DNA of 64,000 nt from CAJQQY01 sp045106765 (GCA_045106765.1 JBGCFD010000052.1:1-64000), one strand, 5' to 3'. Positions 36,118 through 44,850 are shown, counted from the stretch's first letter. Made by a program: numbers and translations. The notes: generated by a model from the sequence alone, not told the origin.

Positions 36118-36978
36118 TCAATTTTCGAAATCATTTAACACCAGCATCGGTACTTTCGATTCCAATGTCATTTTCTTTGTAAAACTTCGATGCATCAGCC
36201 GCTGCCAAAAACTACGATAAGGACGATAAGTTACCAACAAATTAGTATCGAAAGTATCTAAAAAATCGAGCATACTATCTATTTTATTTTCAGTAGAAAT
36301 TTCATGAAAAGTAATTTGTAAGGCAGAAGCTTGTTCCTTGAAGAATGATTTTAATTCTTCCATATTGATTGCGGTTTTTTTATCTTCTTCAGTTTCCATA
36401 AAATGTACGCAACGAATAATAGGATTAAAAGGAGATAAAATTTTAGCCACTCTCCAAATTTCGAATGGGTCAATTTCTTTCAAATTTGTTGCATAAGTTA
36501 CTAGAGTCGAATCTCGATAAGCAGCAAATTCTGGCACTACAAAAACAGGACAAGATGCATTTTTCAAAACATTACTTGCCACACTTCCCAAAATTTTATC
36601 CAATGCTCCATGCTTGTCCCTTGTTCCCATACAAATAAAATCAAACTCCTTTTCCTTGGCATATTTTACGATCACCGTTTCAGGATTTCCCGTTTCCAGT
36701 TCGGTCAAAATAACTGGAATGTTTTTTATTTGTTGCACTACTTGAGATAGCATTTTGCTTGTTACTTTAAATAGTTTTTGTTGAGATACTTTCATTTTTT
36801 CATGTACTGCAATTTCAATTGCCACAGGTACATCCATCATAGCAATATCAGGATTGACGACATTTAAAAGCATTATTTCCGCATCTAATTTATCTGCCAT
36901 CAAGATAGCGTGACGAAAAGCATTTTCAGCTGAAAATGAAAAATCGGTTGGGACAAGAATTTTTGATTTTTTATTCAT
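36118..36978 (-). CDS. two-domain universal stress protein
   Basis: A 286-residue protein made of two USP folds. The first (1-150) opens KILVPTDFSFSAENAF and ends with the nucleotide-binding loop MGTRDKHGALDKILGSVASN plus CPVFVVPE. The second (155-286) lacks that loop and ends FWQRLMHRSFTKKM and VPMLVL. This two-domain plan recurs in six other genes of the island. USPs bind ATP or other small ligands and help in growth arrest, low oxygen and energy stress. No FNR-like box is seen directly upstream, unlike most of its paralogues here. Confidence 0.92.
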   Translation of the reverse strand: MNKKSKILVPTDFSFSAENAFRHAILMADKLDAEIMLLNVVNPDIAMMDVPVAIEIAVHEKMKVSQQKLFKVTSKMLSQVVQQIKNIPVILTELETGNPETVIVKYAKEKEFDFICMGTRDKHGALDKILGSVASNVLKNASCPVFVVPEFAAYRDSTLVTYATNLKEIDPFEIWRVAKILSPFNPIIRCVHFMETEEDKKTAINMEELKSFFKEQASALQITFHEISTENKIDSMLDFLDTFDTNLLVTYRPYRSFWQRLMHRSFTKKMTLESKVPMLVLNDFEN

Positions 36979-37051
36979 CGCAATTGAATTAAGTTTTTAT
37001 TTAAAATAACCATCGCTATAATCTTGACATCCTTTTTATCTTAAAAATTGG

Positions 37052-37477
37052 TTAAGCAACATTTATTTTATTTTCAAAAAATGCTTTAGTTTCAGCCACC
37101 TTTTGATTTTCGGTAATAGAATCCATCGACTTAAAACCTTTGATATAAGGACGAAATAAACTTGTTTTTATCATTTTATTTCGAAGTCCAACTTTAGCAC
37201 CAGCTGGTCCCATAATAAATATCTCGTCAGCATACTCTACCATTTTCATAACTTTATTAAAGTATTTTCCGATTTGATTTTTTCTTCTTTCCAAATACTT
37301 TTTCTCCGAAATTTTTTCCATTGGACCATAAGGAGTTTTCGAACGACTTCCTCCTTTTGGATGATAGTCCTCGACTTCAGAGGCTATAATTTCGATCATA
37401 CTTTGATCTCCATTCAAAGTGATAAGGTGAGCATGCTTGTAGTCAATCCAAATTCCTATTTGCTTTTTCATAATCAT
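37052..37477 (-). CDS. eRF1/Dom34-fold-like protein of the bacterial release-factor-like group
   Basis: A 141-residue protein. It opens KQIGIWIDYKHAHLITLNG and ends with DEIFIMGPAGAKVGLRNKM, matching short proteins I know as translational machinery or eRF1-domain-like proteins, often found beside stress genes. A GGQ-type catalytic loop is not present. It has FNR-like boxes at 37516 and 37538 and a minus-strand TAATTTTG at 37492-37485, which places transcription about at the start codon (ATG 37477, or 37471). A role in ribosome or stress biology is inferred. Confidence 0.6.
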   Translation of the reverse strand: MIMKKQIGIWIDYKHAHLITLNGDQSMIEIIASEVEDYHPKGGSRSKTPYGPMEKISEKKYLERRKNQIGKYFNKVMKMVEYADEIFIMGPAGAKVGLRNKMIKTSLFRPYIKGFKSMDSITENQKVAETKAFFENKINVA

Positions 37478-37484
37478 TTTTTTT

Positions 37485-37581
37485 CAAAATTAACCTCGTT
37501 GTTGTGTTTTTGAAATGATAAAAATCAAACTAGACGATGATTTTAATCATCTATTCTTCAAGAGCGTTTAGGTTACATTTG
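37485..37581. promoter_or_regulatory. divergent promoter with two FNR-like boxes
   Basis: Boxes TGATAAAAATCA (37516-37527) and TGATTTTAATCA (37538-37549) are 22 bp apart. On the plus strand TACATTTG (37574-37581) is an exact -7 element, putting the right box about -44. On the minus strand TAATTTTG (37492-37485) puts the left box at about -43. The pair therefore fits control of both the USP gene at 37601 and the gene ending at 37477. Confidence 0.8.
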
Positions 37582-37600
37582 AAAAATAAAACTCGAAAAC

Positions 37601-38470
37601 ATGAAAAACATCTTAGTTCTTACCGATTTTTCAACTTGCGCTTCCTACGCTATGGATATGGGAATTGCACTTGCTGAATTTTTTGGAGCGACGTTACACT
37701 TATTTACTTGTATTGAAAATTCTAAATTGGATGTGCAAACGACTTGTCCAATGATGGATAATCCAGCAACCAATCGAGCCTATTTTGAAAATACAAATGT
37801 ATTATTTGACAAATGGAAAAATGAAGCGATTATCCGCCAAATCAAAGTCAAAACAATCTGTTGTCCTGGCAACTTAATTTCCTCTGTTCAAGAATATGTG
37901 TCTATCCACGACATAGATTTTGTAGTGATGGGTTCTCATGGTGCAAGTGGGTGGAATACTTTTTCGATGGGTTCAAATACTCAAAAAATAATCAGAGCAA
38001 TACATATTCCTATTTTTATTTTAAAAAAACCAGTCAAGGAATATGCATTTAAAAATGTAGTCTTTGCTTCTACTTTTGCCGTAGAAGAACAAAAATCTTA
38101 TTTCCATTTTTTAGATTTCATCGAAAAATTTGAACCAGAAATAATTCATCTTTTGGGTATCAATATTGGAATTTGGAAAACATCTATTATTGATAGAATG
38201 GAAAAAAGCATGGATGAATTCGCCAAATTATGCTCCTTTGCGAAAAGCAAAAAACATATTTACCGAGATGATTTCGTGGAAGCAGGAATCCGTCATTTTG
38301 CAGAAAATATTGAAGCAGATTTGGTGGTTATTTCCAATCATCATCGCCATTCTACTCAAAGAATTTTTACGGGTAGTACGGTAGAAGCTTTGGTGCAAAA
38401 TTGTGACTTGCCTATTCTAAGCATTGATTTCCCTAAAGAAAAAATATCAAATTTTATGGAAATTAAATAA
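37601..38470 (+). CDS. two-domain universal stress protein
   Basis: A 289-residue USP pair, opening NILVLTDFSTCASYAMDMG. The first domain ends with the nucleotide loop MGSHGASGWNTFSMGSNTQK and IPIFILKKP; the second holds DLVVISNHHRHSTQRIFTG and LPILSIDFP. It is most like the USP at 60862 (same GSHGASG and GSNTQK motifs and the KEYAFKNVVFAS linker), so these two are recent paralogues. Driven by an FNR-like promoter shared with the divergent eRF1-fold-like gene. Confidence 0.92.
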   Translation: MKNILVLTDFSTCASYAMDMGIALAEFFGATLHLFTCIENSKLDVQTTCPMMDNPATNRAYFENTNVLFDKWKNEAIIRQIKVKTICCPGNLISSVQEYVSIHDIDFVVMGSHGASGWNTFSMGSNTQKIIRAIHIPIFILKKPVKEYAFKNVVFASTFAVEEQKSYFHFLDFIEKFEPEIIHLLGINIGIWKTSIIDRMEKSMDEFAKLCSFAKSKKHIYRDDFVEAGIRHFAENIEADLVVISNHHRHSTQRIFTGSTVEALVQNCDLPILSIDFPKEKISNFMEIK

Positions 38471-38527
38471 TTTCTAAATCCTTAGAATTTGTTAAAAGGA
38501 ATTAATTTTTTCTAAAAAAAAATAGTG

Positions 38528-38552
38528 TTTGAATAAGCTTTCTTTACCTTGT
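38528..38552 (+). promoter_or_regulatory. promoter for the PAS kinase gene, without FNR-like box
   Basis: TTTG at 38528 and TTTACCTTG near 38543-38551 fit the -33/-7 arrangement with one mismatch. No TGAY-N4-RTCA box lies nearby, so this kinase appears not to be under the same control. Confidence 0.4.
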
Positions 38553-38571
38553 AGAAAAATAAATCTACAAA

Positions 38572-40503
38572 ATGGATAATTTTAAAATGCTCCAAGCGAT
38601 GTTCGTGGAAGCGACCATTGGAATTTTGGTCGTCGATGCACAAGGGGAAATTGTACAAGCTAATCCTTTTTCTGAAAAATTATTTGGTTACGAAAAGGGC
38701 GAATTAATCTCTCAAAAAATAGAAGTTTTATTACCCCAGTCCTTCCGAAAACGCCATACTGACTATCGGAAAAACTACCATCATAATCCTGTTCCAAGAA
38801 CAATGGGTGCCAATTTAGAACTGTATGGATTGCGTAAGGATGGCACTCAATTTCCTATAGAAATCAGTTTGAGTCATATGGATATTGATGGCGAACGATT
38901 TGCGATTGCTTATGCTAGTGATCATTCTGTGCAACAAGAAATTATGCGCGATTTGAACGAAGCAAAAAAAATGAGTGATGATGTTTCTAAAATTATTGAA
39001 GAGTCACTTAATGAGCTTTTTATTTTCGATGCTCAAACTTTGAAATTTATCCAAGTCAATAAAGGAGCTTTGTTAAATATTGGGTATACACTTGAAGAAA
39101 TGAAAATGCTGACTCCGATAGATATTAAACCTTATATTGAGAAAAAGGAATTATTGGAATTGACAGAACCACTTAAAAATGGAGATGTAAATATATTGTT
39201 ATTTGAAACGATTCATGAAAGAAAAGATCAAACTACTTATCCTGTAGAAGTACATCTGCAATATTCTCATTTAGGAAAAATTCCTGTTTTTGTTGCTTTT
39301 ATTTTAGATATTTCACAACGGAAAAATTATGAATTAAAAATATTACGCCAGGCAGAAGAGATGGAAAAAAAAGTAATTGAACGTACTCAAGAATTAAGAG
39401 CTAGTGAGGTAAAACTTTTGGAAGCACAAAAAACAGCTAAGGTTGGAAATTGGGAATTTGATATCAATAATCAAATTATTAGGTGGTCAGAACAATTGTA
39501 TCATAATTTTGAATGGGAAAAAGATTCGCTCGTTTCTGTCGAGAAAATTTTAAAGAGTATTCACTCTGATGATTTTTCAAAAATGGCAGCTTCCATTAAA
39601 AAAATTCAAGAGACGGGACAACCTCGGCCTTTGAATTTTAGAATTATCACTTCCAAAGGAGAAGTACGTTATATGTATGCCAACGGTCATCCCATCATTA
39701 ACTCAAACAAACCAGATGAAAAAAAGATGAGAGGAATTATTCAAGATGTCACCGAGTTAAAAGAAGCCGAATTGGCACTTCAGAAAAGTGAAGTACAGTT
39801 AAAAATTGCTTTAGAAAAAGAAAGAGAATTGGGTGAACTCAAATCTCGTTTTGTTTCGATGGCTTCCCATGAATTTCGAACACCATTGAGTTCTATTTTG
39901 TCTTCTGCCAATATTATTGGTCATTATAAACAAGAAGTCCAACAAGATAAAAGGATGAAGCATGTAAATCGAATTGAGTCATCAGTTCGTAATTTGACGG
40001 TAATTTTAAATGATTTTTTATCCTTAGAAAAATTGGAATCGGGTAATATTCGTTATCAACCTATCACTTTCGAAATCAAAAATTATATCCAACAAATCGT
40101 GGAAGAAATAAATATCACAGCAAAGAATAATCAAAAAATCATTCACCTCCACGAAGGAAATTCACAAATTACAGCTGACGAACATTTGCTCAAAAACATT
40201 CTGCTTAACCTTTTGTCCAATGGAATTAAATATTCTCCTGCTGAAAAAAATGTGGAATTAATTACCAAAAAGAAGGAGGGAAAATTCACCATACAAGTGA
40301 AAGATTACGGAATTGGAATTCCTGAGGCAGACCAAAAAAATATGTTTACGAGATTTTTTCGAGCCAAAAATGTAACTAATATTCAAGGTACAGGATTGGG
40401 ATTGACTATCGTGTCCAGATACTTAGATTTGATGAATGGAAAAATTTGGTTTGAAAGTAAAGAGGGAAAAGGCACTACGTTTTTTGTAGAGATACCACAG
40501 TAA
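38572..40503 (+). CDS. multi-PAS sensor histidine kinase (soluble)
   Basis: 643 residues, no membrane helix. It has three PAS domains: about 5-120 (FVEATIGILVVDAQGEIVQ, LFGYEKGELI, of the FixL-like type), 140-250 (FDAQTLKFIQVNKGALLNIG) and 285-400, joined by coiled coil. The kinase core has the H-box SMASHEFRTPLSSILSS (His about 431), N-box NILLNLLSNGIKYS (about 541) and G-box DYGIGIPEADQ. The first PAS resembles haem-PAS oxygen sensors in layout, but haem binding cannot be proved here. A cytoplasmic redox or oxygen sensor is likely. No response regulator is adjacent; the nearest receiver outside the LytTR pair is fused to the CRP/FNR protein at 55583. Confidence 0.9.
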   Translation: MDNFKMLQAMFVEATIGILVVDAQGEIVQANPFSEKLFGYEKGELISQKIEVLLPQSFRKRHTDYRKNYHHNPVPRTMGANLELYGLRKDGTQFPIEISLSHMDIDGERFAIAYASDHSVQQEIMRDLNEAKKMSDDVSKIIEESLNELFIFDAQTLKFIQVNKGALLNIGYTLEEMKMLTPIDIKPYIEKKELLELTEPLKNGDVNILLFETIHERKDQTTYPVEVHLQYSHLGKIPVFVAFILDISQRKNYELKILRQAEEMEKKVIERTQELRASEVKLLEAQKTAKVGNWEFDINNQIIRWSEQLYHNFEWEKDSLVSVEKILKSIHSDDFSKMAASIKKIQETGQPRPLNFRIITSKGEVRYMYANGHPIINSNKPDEKKMRGIIQDVTELKEAELALQKSEVQLKIALEKERELGELKSRFVSMASHEFRTPLSSILSSANIIGHYKQEVQQDKRMKHVNRIESSVRNLTVILNDFLSLEKLESGNIRYQPITFEIKNYIQQIVEEINITAKNNQKIIHLHEGNSQITADEHLLKNILLNLLSNGIKYSPAEKNVELITKKKEGKFTIQVKDYGIGIPEADQKNMFTRFFRAKNVTNIQGTGLGLTIVSRYLDLMNGKIWFESKEGKGTTFFVEIPQ

Positions 40504-40518
40504 TTTTTTTCAAAAAAA

Positions 40519-40557
40519 AAAAAGCCTTGCAATTGGAATAATTGCAAGGCTTTTTTT
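40519..40557 (+). terminator. terminator after the PAS kinase gene
   Basis: AAAAGCCTTGCAATT and AATTGCAAGGCTTTT form a 15-bp stem followed by a T run. Confidence 0.9.
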
Positions 40558-40580
40558 GTAACAAAAATCAGCTTACCGAG

Positions 40581-40623
40581 TGACAAAAATCATTGATTTT
40601 TTTTTTCTGATACTCTAATTTTG
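40581..40623 (+). promoter_or_regulatory. FNR-like promoter for the USP/HPF pair
   Basis: Box TGACAAAAATCA (40581-40592) lies about 43 bases before the start predicted from the exact -7 element TAATTTTG (40616-40623). Only one clear box is present here. Confidence 0.75.
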
Positions 40624-40708
40624 AAATGATTCAAGTAAAGGAAATCCCAGTAGCAATTGATATTACTACCCTTCTGCATTATAAATATTTTATTCAAAAT
40701 ATATCAAA

Positions 40709-41554
40709 ATGAAAAAACAGATAAAAATTTTAGTTCCAATTGATTTTTCAAATTGCTCAAATAATGCGTTAGCGTATGGTTTACGATTGGCAGATAAGTT
40801 AGAGGCAACTGTGGAAATTTTACACGTCGTAACTCCTGATGCAGTCCCACTAGATTATCCTTCATTTGTAGCTATAAATACGGACGAAAAAATCAAACTA
40901 TCCAGACAGCTTTTGAACAAATCAATAAAGCGTGCCCGGAAAAATGTAAGTGTATTGTTAGAAAAATTTCCCGACGTACAAACAGATATTGAGATAGGTA
41001 TTCCAGATACTAAAATTGTAGAGATAGCACAAAGGGATGATGTGGATTTTATCATGATGGGAACACAAGGAAAAAATAATAGATGGGATAGATTATTGGG
41101 AAGTACTGCTGCAGATGTTTTGAAATATGCAACGTGTCCCGTCTTTGTAATACCTGAGCATGCTAAGTTTAGAGAAAAAATGATGATAGGATATGCAACT
41201 GATTTTAAAGATGCAGACCCTTTTGAAATATGGAAGGCCAGTAAAATATTGAAAGCTGTACAGTCAGAAATTATAGTGGTTCACCTCAACGATAAGCAAC
41301 AAAACATGAAAGAAAAAATTGAGGAGATGAATGAGTTTTTTCAAGAGCAAACGACTAATTTAAATATTCGATTCTATAGTATTTTTTGTAAAAATATGGT
41401 CAAGGATTTGAATGATTTTATCGACTTGCATAACATAAATATGTTAGTGATGTATAAACCTAAGCGTAGTTTTGCGGAAAGATTATTTTTTAAAAGTTTT
41501 ACTAAGCAAATGACCCTAAATGCTAAAATCCCTTTATTGATATTAAAAGAGTGA
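40709..41554 (+). CDS. two-domain universal stress protein
   Basis: 281 residues, opening KILVPIDFSNCSNNALAYG. The first domain ends MGTQGKNNRWDRLLGSTAAD and CPVFVIPEH; the second lacks the nucleotide loop and ends SFAERLFFKSFTKQM and IPLLIL. It is closest to the USP at 36118 (same DPFEIWK/R segment after the linker). An HPF-like gene follows within 90 bases, so both probably share the FNR-like promoter. Coupling of a USP to ribosome hibernation fits a growth-arrest role. Confidence 0.92.
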   Translation: MKKQIKILVPIDFSNCSNNALAYGLRLADKLEATVEILHVVTPDAVPLDYPSFVAINTDEKIKLSRQLLNKSIKRARKNVSVLLEKFPDVQTDIEIGIPDTKIVEIAQRDDVDFIMMGTQGKNNRWDRLLGSTAADVLKYATCPVFVIPEHAKFREKMMIGYATDFKDADPFEIWKASKILKAVQSEIIVVHLNDKQQNMKEKIEEMNEFFQEQTTNLNIRFYSIFCKNMVKDLNDFIDLHNINMLVMYKPKRSFAERLFFKSFTKQMTLNAKIPLLILKE

Positions 41555-41587
41555 CAATCGTCTTTTCCTTTTCATAAATAATTCAAT

Positions 41588-41642
41588 ATGAGAATCGAAC
41601 CTCATACACATTTTAGTATTAATCAATATTAAAAAAAAACAG
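41588..41642 (+). pseudogene. out-of-frame 5' end of the HPF-like gene
   Basis: ATG 41588 encodes MRIEPHTHFSINQY and then a TAA (41630-41632) next to an A9 run. Skipping one T gives an unbroken frame into the following gene and a complete HPF-like protein of about 97 residues whose start (M-x-I-x-x-H-T) matches the family. Confidence 0.6.
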
Positions 41643-41885
41643 GTGAAAGAAAAAATAGAAAATCTAAATCTTAGATTTTTGGAAGCAGATGTATCTTTTA
41701 AACTAAAAGAAGGAATAAACATTCCTGGCAACAAAGAATTTGAAATTAAATTACAGATTCCTAATCATACTCTTTTTGCAAAAAGTCATATAGATACTAA
41801 AAAAAAAGCCATACCACTTGCTACCAAAAAAATGAAGAAGCAATTGATTAAGTATAAGAGTAATTTATCTCCAAAGCGGAAATAA
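41643..41885 (+). CDS. HPF/RaiA-like ribosome hibernation factor, apparently frameshifted
   Basis: The open frame (GTG start, 80 residues) covers only the helix-1 end and later strands of the HPF fold: FEIKLQIPNHTLFAKSHI and KKAIPLATKKMKKQLIKYK. The missing first strand lies just upstream in another frame, at 41588. HPF proteins sit in the 30S decoding channel and shut down ribosomes in stationary or low-energy cells. The one-base break may be a sequencing error, a real loss, or +1 frameshifting at TAT-TAA. Position behind a USP under an FNR-like box fits a dormancy role. Confidence 0.65.
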   Translation: MKEKIENLNLRFLEADVSFKLKEGINIPGNKEFEIKLQIPNHTLFAKSHIDTKKKAIPLATKKMKKQLIKYKSNLSPKRK

Positions 41886-41926
41886 AAAATAAGAATCCCA
41901 TGAAGAAATTCCTTCAATCATTTTAA

Positions 41927-41957
41927 AAAACCTACCCATATACTTCAGGTAGGTTTT
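41927..41957. terminator. bidirectional terminator between convergent genes
   Basis: AAAACCTACC and GGTAGGTTTT form a 10-bp stem with A/T tracts on both sides, between the HPF-like gene and the minus-strand AhpD-like gene. Confidence 0.8.
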
Positions 41958-41979
41958 CTAAAAAAGAATTACAATTTTC

Positions 41980-42342
41980 TTATTCTACTAATGTACCATC
42001 ATTGACAAATTGTTTCAATGCCTCCATCGCTTCACATCCATACACTACTGCAGGACCTCCACCCATCAAAATAGCTACGCCAATAGTTTCCATTATTTCT
42101 TCTTGAGTACTCCCTGCTTTGATTGCATCATGGACATGGAAAGCAATGCAACCATCGCAACGAACTGTAATAGCAATACCTAAGGCAATTAATTCTTTGG
42201 TACTTTTAGTTAATGCACCATCTGCGGTAGCAGATTTGTGAAGATCAGCAAAGCCCTTCATTTGAATTGGGATTACTTTTCCCATATTTTTCATTTGTTC
42301 AACCAATTGCTGATAATGGTCTGGAAAATTTTTCATATTCAA
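41980..42342 (-). CDS. carboxymuconolactone decarboxylase / AhpD-like protein
   Basis: 120 residues, the usual length of a single-domain CMD protein. The AhpD-type redox motif is present in VRCDGCIAFHVHDAIKAG (CxxC with a following His, about 60-75). Such proteins reduce peroxiredoxin partners or act as small peroxidases. The helical LMGGGPAVVYGCEAMEAL end is typical. Box 42399 lies about -43 from its predicted start (minus -7 element TAAGTTGG, 42375-42368), so it probably belongs to the FNR-like regulon. Confidence 0.88.
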   Translation of the reverse strand: MNMKNFPDHYQQLVEQMKNMGKVIPIQMKGFADLHKSATADGALTKSTKELIALGIAITVRCDGCIAFHVHDAIKAGSTQEEIMETIGVAILMGGGPAVVYGCEAMEALKQFVNDGTLVE

Positions 42343-42367
42343 CAGTTTTTTGATTTAAATAATAATC

Positions 42368-42456
42368 CCAACTTACGAAGTTAAAAAAGAGAGAATGATG
42401 ATGTTCATCAATAGATATAGTGATATTTATCAAATCGAAAAGGGTGACAAAAGTCA
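42368..42456. promoter_or_regulatory. divergent region with three FNR-like boxes
   Basis: Boxes TGATGTTCATCA (42399-42410), TGATATTTATCA (42421-42432) and TGACAAAAGTCA (42445-42456) are spaced 22 and 24 bp apart. The left box fits the minus-strand AhpD-like gene. The right one fits the plus-strand kinase gene, with a start expected near 42490. Confidence 0.8.
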
Positions 42457-42537
42457 CTATTACTATTGAGGAAAGTCATTGAAAGAGGAATTCAAAAGTT
42501 AGAACTTAGATTTTATTTTCATTTAATTATTTTCATT

Positions 42538-43821
42538 GTGAGAGATTCTAACTCAAGTATTTCTATAGATACACAACAACTAAAAGCGGTTTTTGAAACA
42601 GCGGTGGACTGCTTGATTATCATTGATGCTAATGGAATTATCTCTAAAATAAATCCTACTGGAGCAAATCTATTTGGCTATACTCCGACAGAATTGATTG
42701 AACAAAATATAAATATTTTAATGGCTACTCCTCATCATAAACAGCATGATAATTATTTAGCAAAATATCAAAAAACAGGAATAAAAAAAATGATCGGAAT
42801 TGGAAGAGAAGTTACAGGTAAGAAAAAAGACGGAACTTTATTCCCTTGTCATTTAAATGTAAATGAGTTTTTTGTCCAAAATAAAAAATGCTTTGCTGGT
42901 ATCCTCCACGATTTAACTTTGAGGAAAAAAAATGAAGAAGAAATCTTATCACTCAATCAGCAATTGCAAAAAAAGATAGATGATAAAAATATTCACCTTT
43001 CTAAAATGGTTGGACAGCTATCAGATATTAATCAGCAATTAGAATATGAAATATTGGAAAGAAAAAAAATTGAAGCCATACTACGAACCAACGAATTGGA
43101 ACTTAGAAAAGCATTGGAAAAAGAAAAAGAATTGAATGATTTGAAATCAAGATTTCTTTCTACGGCTTCCCACGAATTTCGCACTCCGCTGAGTACTATT
43201 TTATCTTCTTCTATTTTGATTGAAAAATATTTACAAAAAGGCAAGTTGGAAAATACAGAAAAACATTTTGGGAAAGTAAAATCATCTATTCATCAACTCA
43301 ATGAAATTTTAGGCGATTTTTTATCGCTGACCAAACTGACGGAAGGAAAAATTCAAGCTAGTCCTCAGCGATTTATGCTATTGGACTTTTGTAGAGATTT
43401 TATCGAAACAAATCAAGGTTTATTAAAATCAGAACAACGAATAGAAAAGCAACTTCCTAAAAATGACCTAGAACTTTTTTTGGATAAAAAAATACTTCAA
43501 CATATTTTATTCAATCTATTTTCCAATGCTATCAAATATTCCAAAGTCGATGGTGTGATTCATTGTAGCATACAAGTTGCTAATAATCAATTAGTTATTG
43601 ACATCAAAGACAATGGAATTGGGATTCCCCTTGCTGAACAAAAACATCTTTTTGAACGATTTTTTAGAGGTACAAATGCAATCAATATCAAAGGTACAGG
43701 GTTGGGTTTAAATATTGTCAAAGAATATTTGAATATTTTGAACGGTAGCATTTTATTTGAAAGTAAAGAAAATGAAGGCACTACTTTTACCATCCAAATT
43801 CCCTTAAGCGAAGAAATATAA
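42538..43821 (+). CDS. PAS sensor histidine kinase (soluble)
   Basis: I choose the GTG at 42538 (427 residues) because a start at the upstream TTG (42466) would lie before the transcription start expected from the FNR-like box. One PAS domain (about 10-125) contains FETAVDCLIIIDANGIISK, LFGYTPTELI and KKKDGTLFPCHLN, like FixL-type sensors. A coiled coil (about 130-200) leads to the H-box STASHEFRTPLSTILSS (about 208), N-box HILFNLFSNAIKYS and G-box DNGIGIPLAEQ. The core closely resembles the kinase at 38572. It appears to be under the regulator it may phosphorylate, a possible feedback loop. Confidence 0.88.
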   Translation: MRDSNSSISIDTQQLKAVFETAVDCLIIIDANGIISKINPTGANLFGYTPTELIEQNINILMATPHHKQHDNYLAKYQKTGIKKMIGIGREVTGKKKDGTLFPCHLNVNEFFVQNKKCFAGILHDLTLRKKNEEEILSLNQQLQKKIDDKNIHLSKMVGQLSDINQQLEYEILERKKIEAILRTNELELRKALEKEKELNDLKSRFLSTASHEFRTPLSTILSSSILIEKYLQKGKLENTEKHFGKVKSSIHQLNEILGDFLSLTKLTEGKIQASPQRFMLLDFCRDFIETNQGLLKSEQRIEKQLPKNDLELFLDKKILQHILFNLFSNAIKYSKVDGVIHCSIQVANNQLVIDIKDNGIGIPLAEQKHLFERFFRGTNAINIKGTGLGLNIVKEYLNILNGSILFESKENEGTTFTIQIPLSEEI

Positions 43822-43830
43822 ATAAATCAA

Positions 43831-44583
43831 CTAACGTAAAATCCCTTCCAAAATATCTCCTACAAAATAGGCAACTGCTGCTGCCAATACTCCTAAAAAT
43901 AATGTTTCCACTACACTCTTTAAATAGCTTGTTTCTGTAACATATGATTTTAAAACACCAATAAAAATAAAAGCAATCGAAGTAAAAAGACAAGTGTATA
44001 AAAATAAATCTCCTGAAAACCCTATGAGGTAATCCCAAACGTAAAGCATCAATGGAATCAAACCAATAATAATAAATGAAAAATAAGTGACTGTTCCGAT
44101 AGCAACGGGAGATTTTTGAGAAGGCATCATTTCTAGTTCGTCCTTCATTATTTCATTGACCCATCGATCCTTATCAGAAGTAATGGTTTCGACTATCTCT
44201 TCTAACAATACTCCTACAAAACCTTTATTTCGATAGATTTTACGAATCTCCTCTTTTTCAGTTCCGGGAAGATTTTCAATTTCCCAATATTCGATTTTTT
44301 TATTTTTATCATAATTATCTCGTTCTGACTTAGCAGCTAGATATGCACCGATGGACATGGAGAATCCATCCGCTAACAAATTCGCAAATCCTAAAATTAA
44401 CACAACTGAAGCATCCAAGCCTGCACCTGTTGAACCAGCGACAACTGCAAATGTGGTGACACTACCATCTATCCCACCATAGACAAATTCCCCCAAGTAC
44501 TCTTGGTATTTATTGAAAAATCTATTTCCTCTAGGAGGATGAATTTCACTTTCTGAAAGGTTAGAAGGAATTGATTGATTCAT
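43831..44583 (-). CDS. VIT1/CCC1 family transporter
   Basis: 250 residues, five predicted membrane helices. The family motif is clear: EFVYGGIDGSVTTFAVVAG (about 30) and ANLLADGFSMSIGAYLAAKS (about 67-86), with a cytoplasmic metal-binding loop of Glu-rich helices (about 90-160). VIT1/CCC1 proteins move iron or manganese, in bacteria probably out of the cytoplasm or into compartments. Box 44626 sits about -43 from the minus -7 TACCTTTT (44602-44595), placing it in the FNR-like regulon, where iron handling under low oxygen makes sense. Confidence 0.88.
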   Translation of the reverse strand: MNQSIPSNLSESEIHPPRGNRFFNKYQEYLGEFVYGGIDGSVTTFAVVAGSTGAGLDASVVLILGFANLLADGFSMSIGAYLAAKSERDNYDKNKKIEYWEIENLPGTEKEEIRKIYRNKGFVGVLLEEIVETITSDKDRWVNEIMKDELEMMPSQKSPVAIGTVTYFSFIIIGLIPLMLYVWDYLIGFSGDLFLYTCLFTSIAFIFIGVLKSYVTETSYLKSVVETLFLGVLAAAVAYFVGDILEGILR

Positions 44584-44594
44584 CTTTTTGGAAA

Positions 44595-44660
44595 AAAAGG
44601 TATCGCAATCGAAAGAATTTAAAGGTGATAAAAATCATAGTTGATAATAATTTTTATCAC
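44595..44660. promoter_or_regulatory. FNR-like box for the VIT1/CCC1 gene
   Basis: TGATAAAAATCA (44626-44637) is an exact box, followed by a degenerate one (minus strand TGATAAAAATTA, near 44648-44659). The minus-strand -7 element TACCTTTT is at 44602-44595. The degenerate box could serve the plus-strand gene at 44865. Confidence 0.65.
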
Positions 44661-44814
44661 CTCAATTTCCTAGGATATTAACTTTCTTTATCTTGAAGGA
44701 ATTTATTTGGGAAGCTATTAGTTTTTCATTTAACAAAAGTTTTAAGTAATCGGAATGATAAGTAGCACTCTTCTTTTTTTGCTTAATTAACACTTCTTCT
44801 CTTATTTCAAAACA

Positions 44815-44850
44815 AGCAAGTGAAATAATATAAATATTATTTCACTTGCT
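44815..44850 (+). promoter_or_regulatory. 16-bp hairpin in the leader of the DUF4783-like gene
   Basis: AGCAAGTGAAATAATA and TATTATTTCACTTGCT form a perfect 16-bp stem with a 4-base loop, ending 14 bases before the GTG start. It is followed by A7 rather than T, so it is not a plus-strand terminator and may affect translation or messenger stability. Confidence 0.55.
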
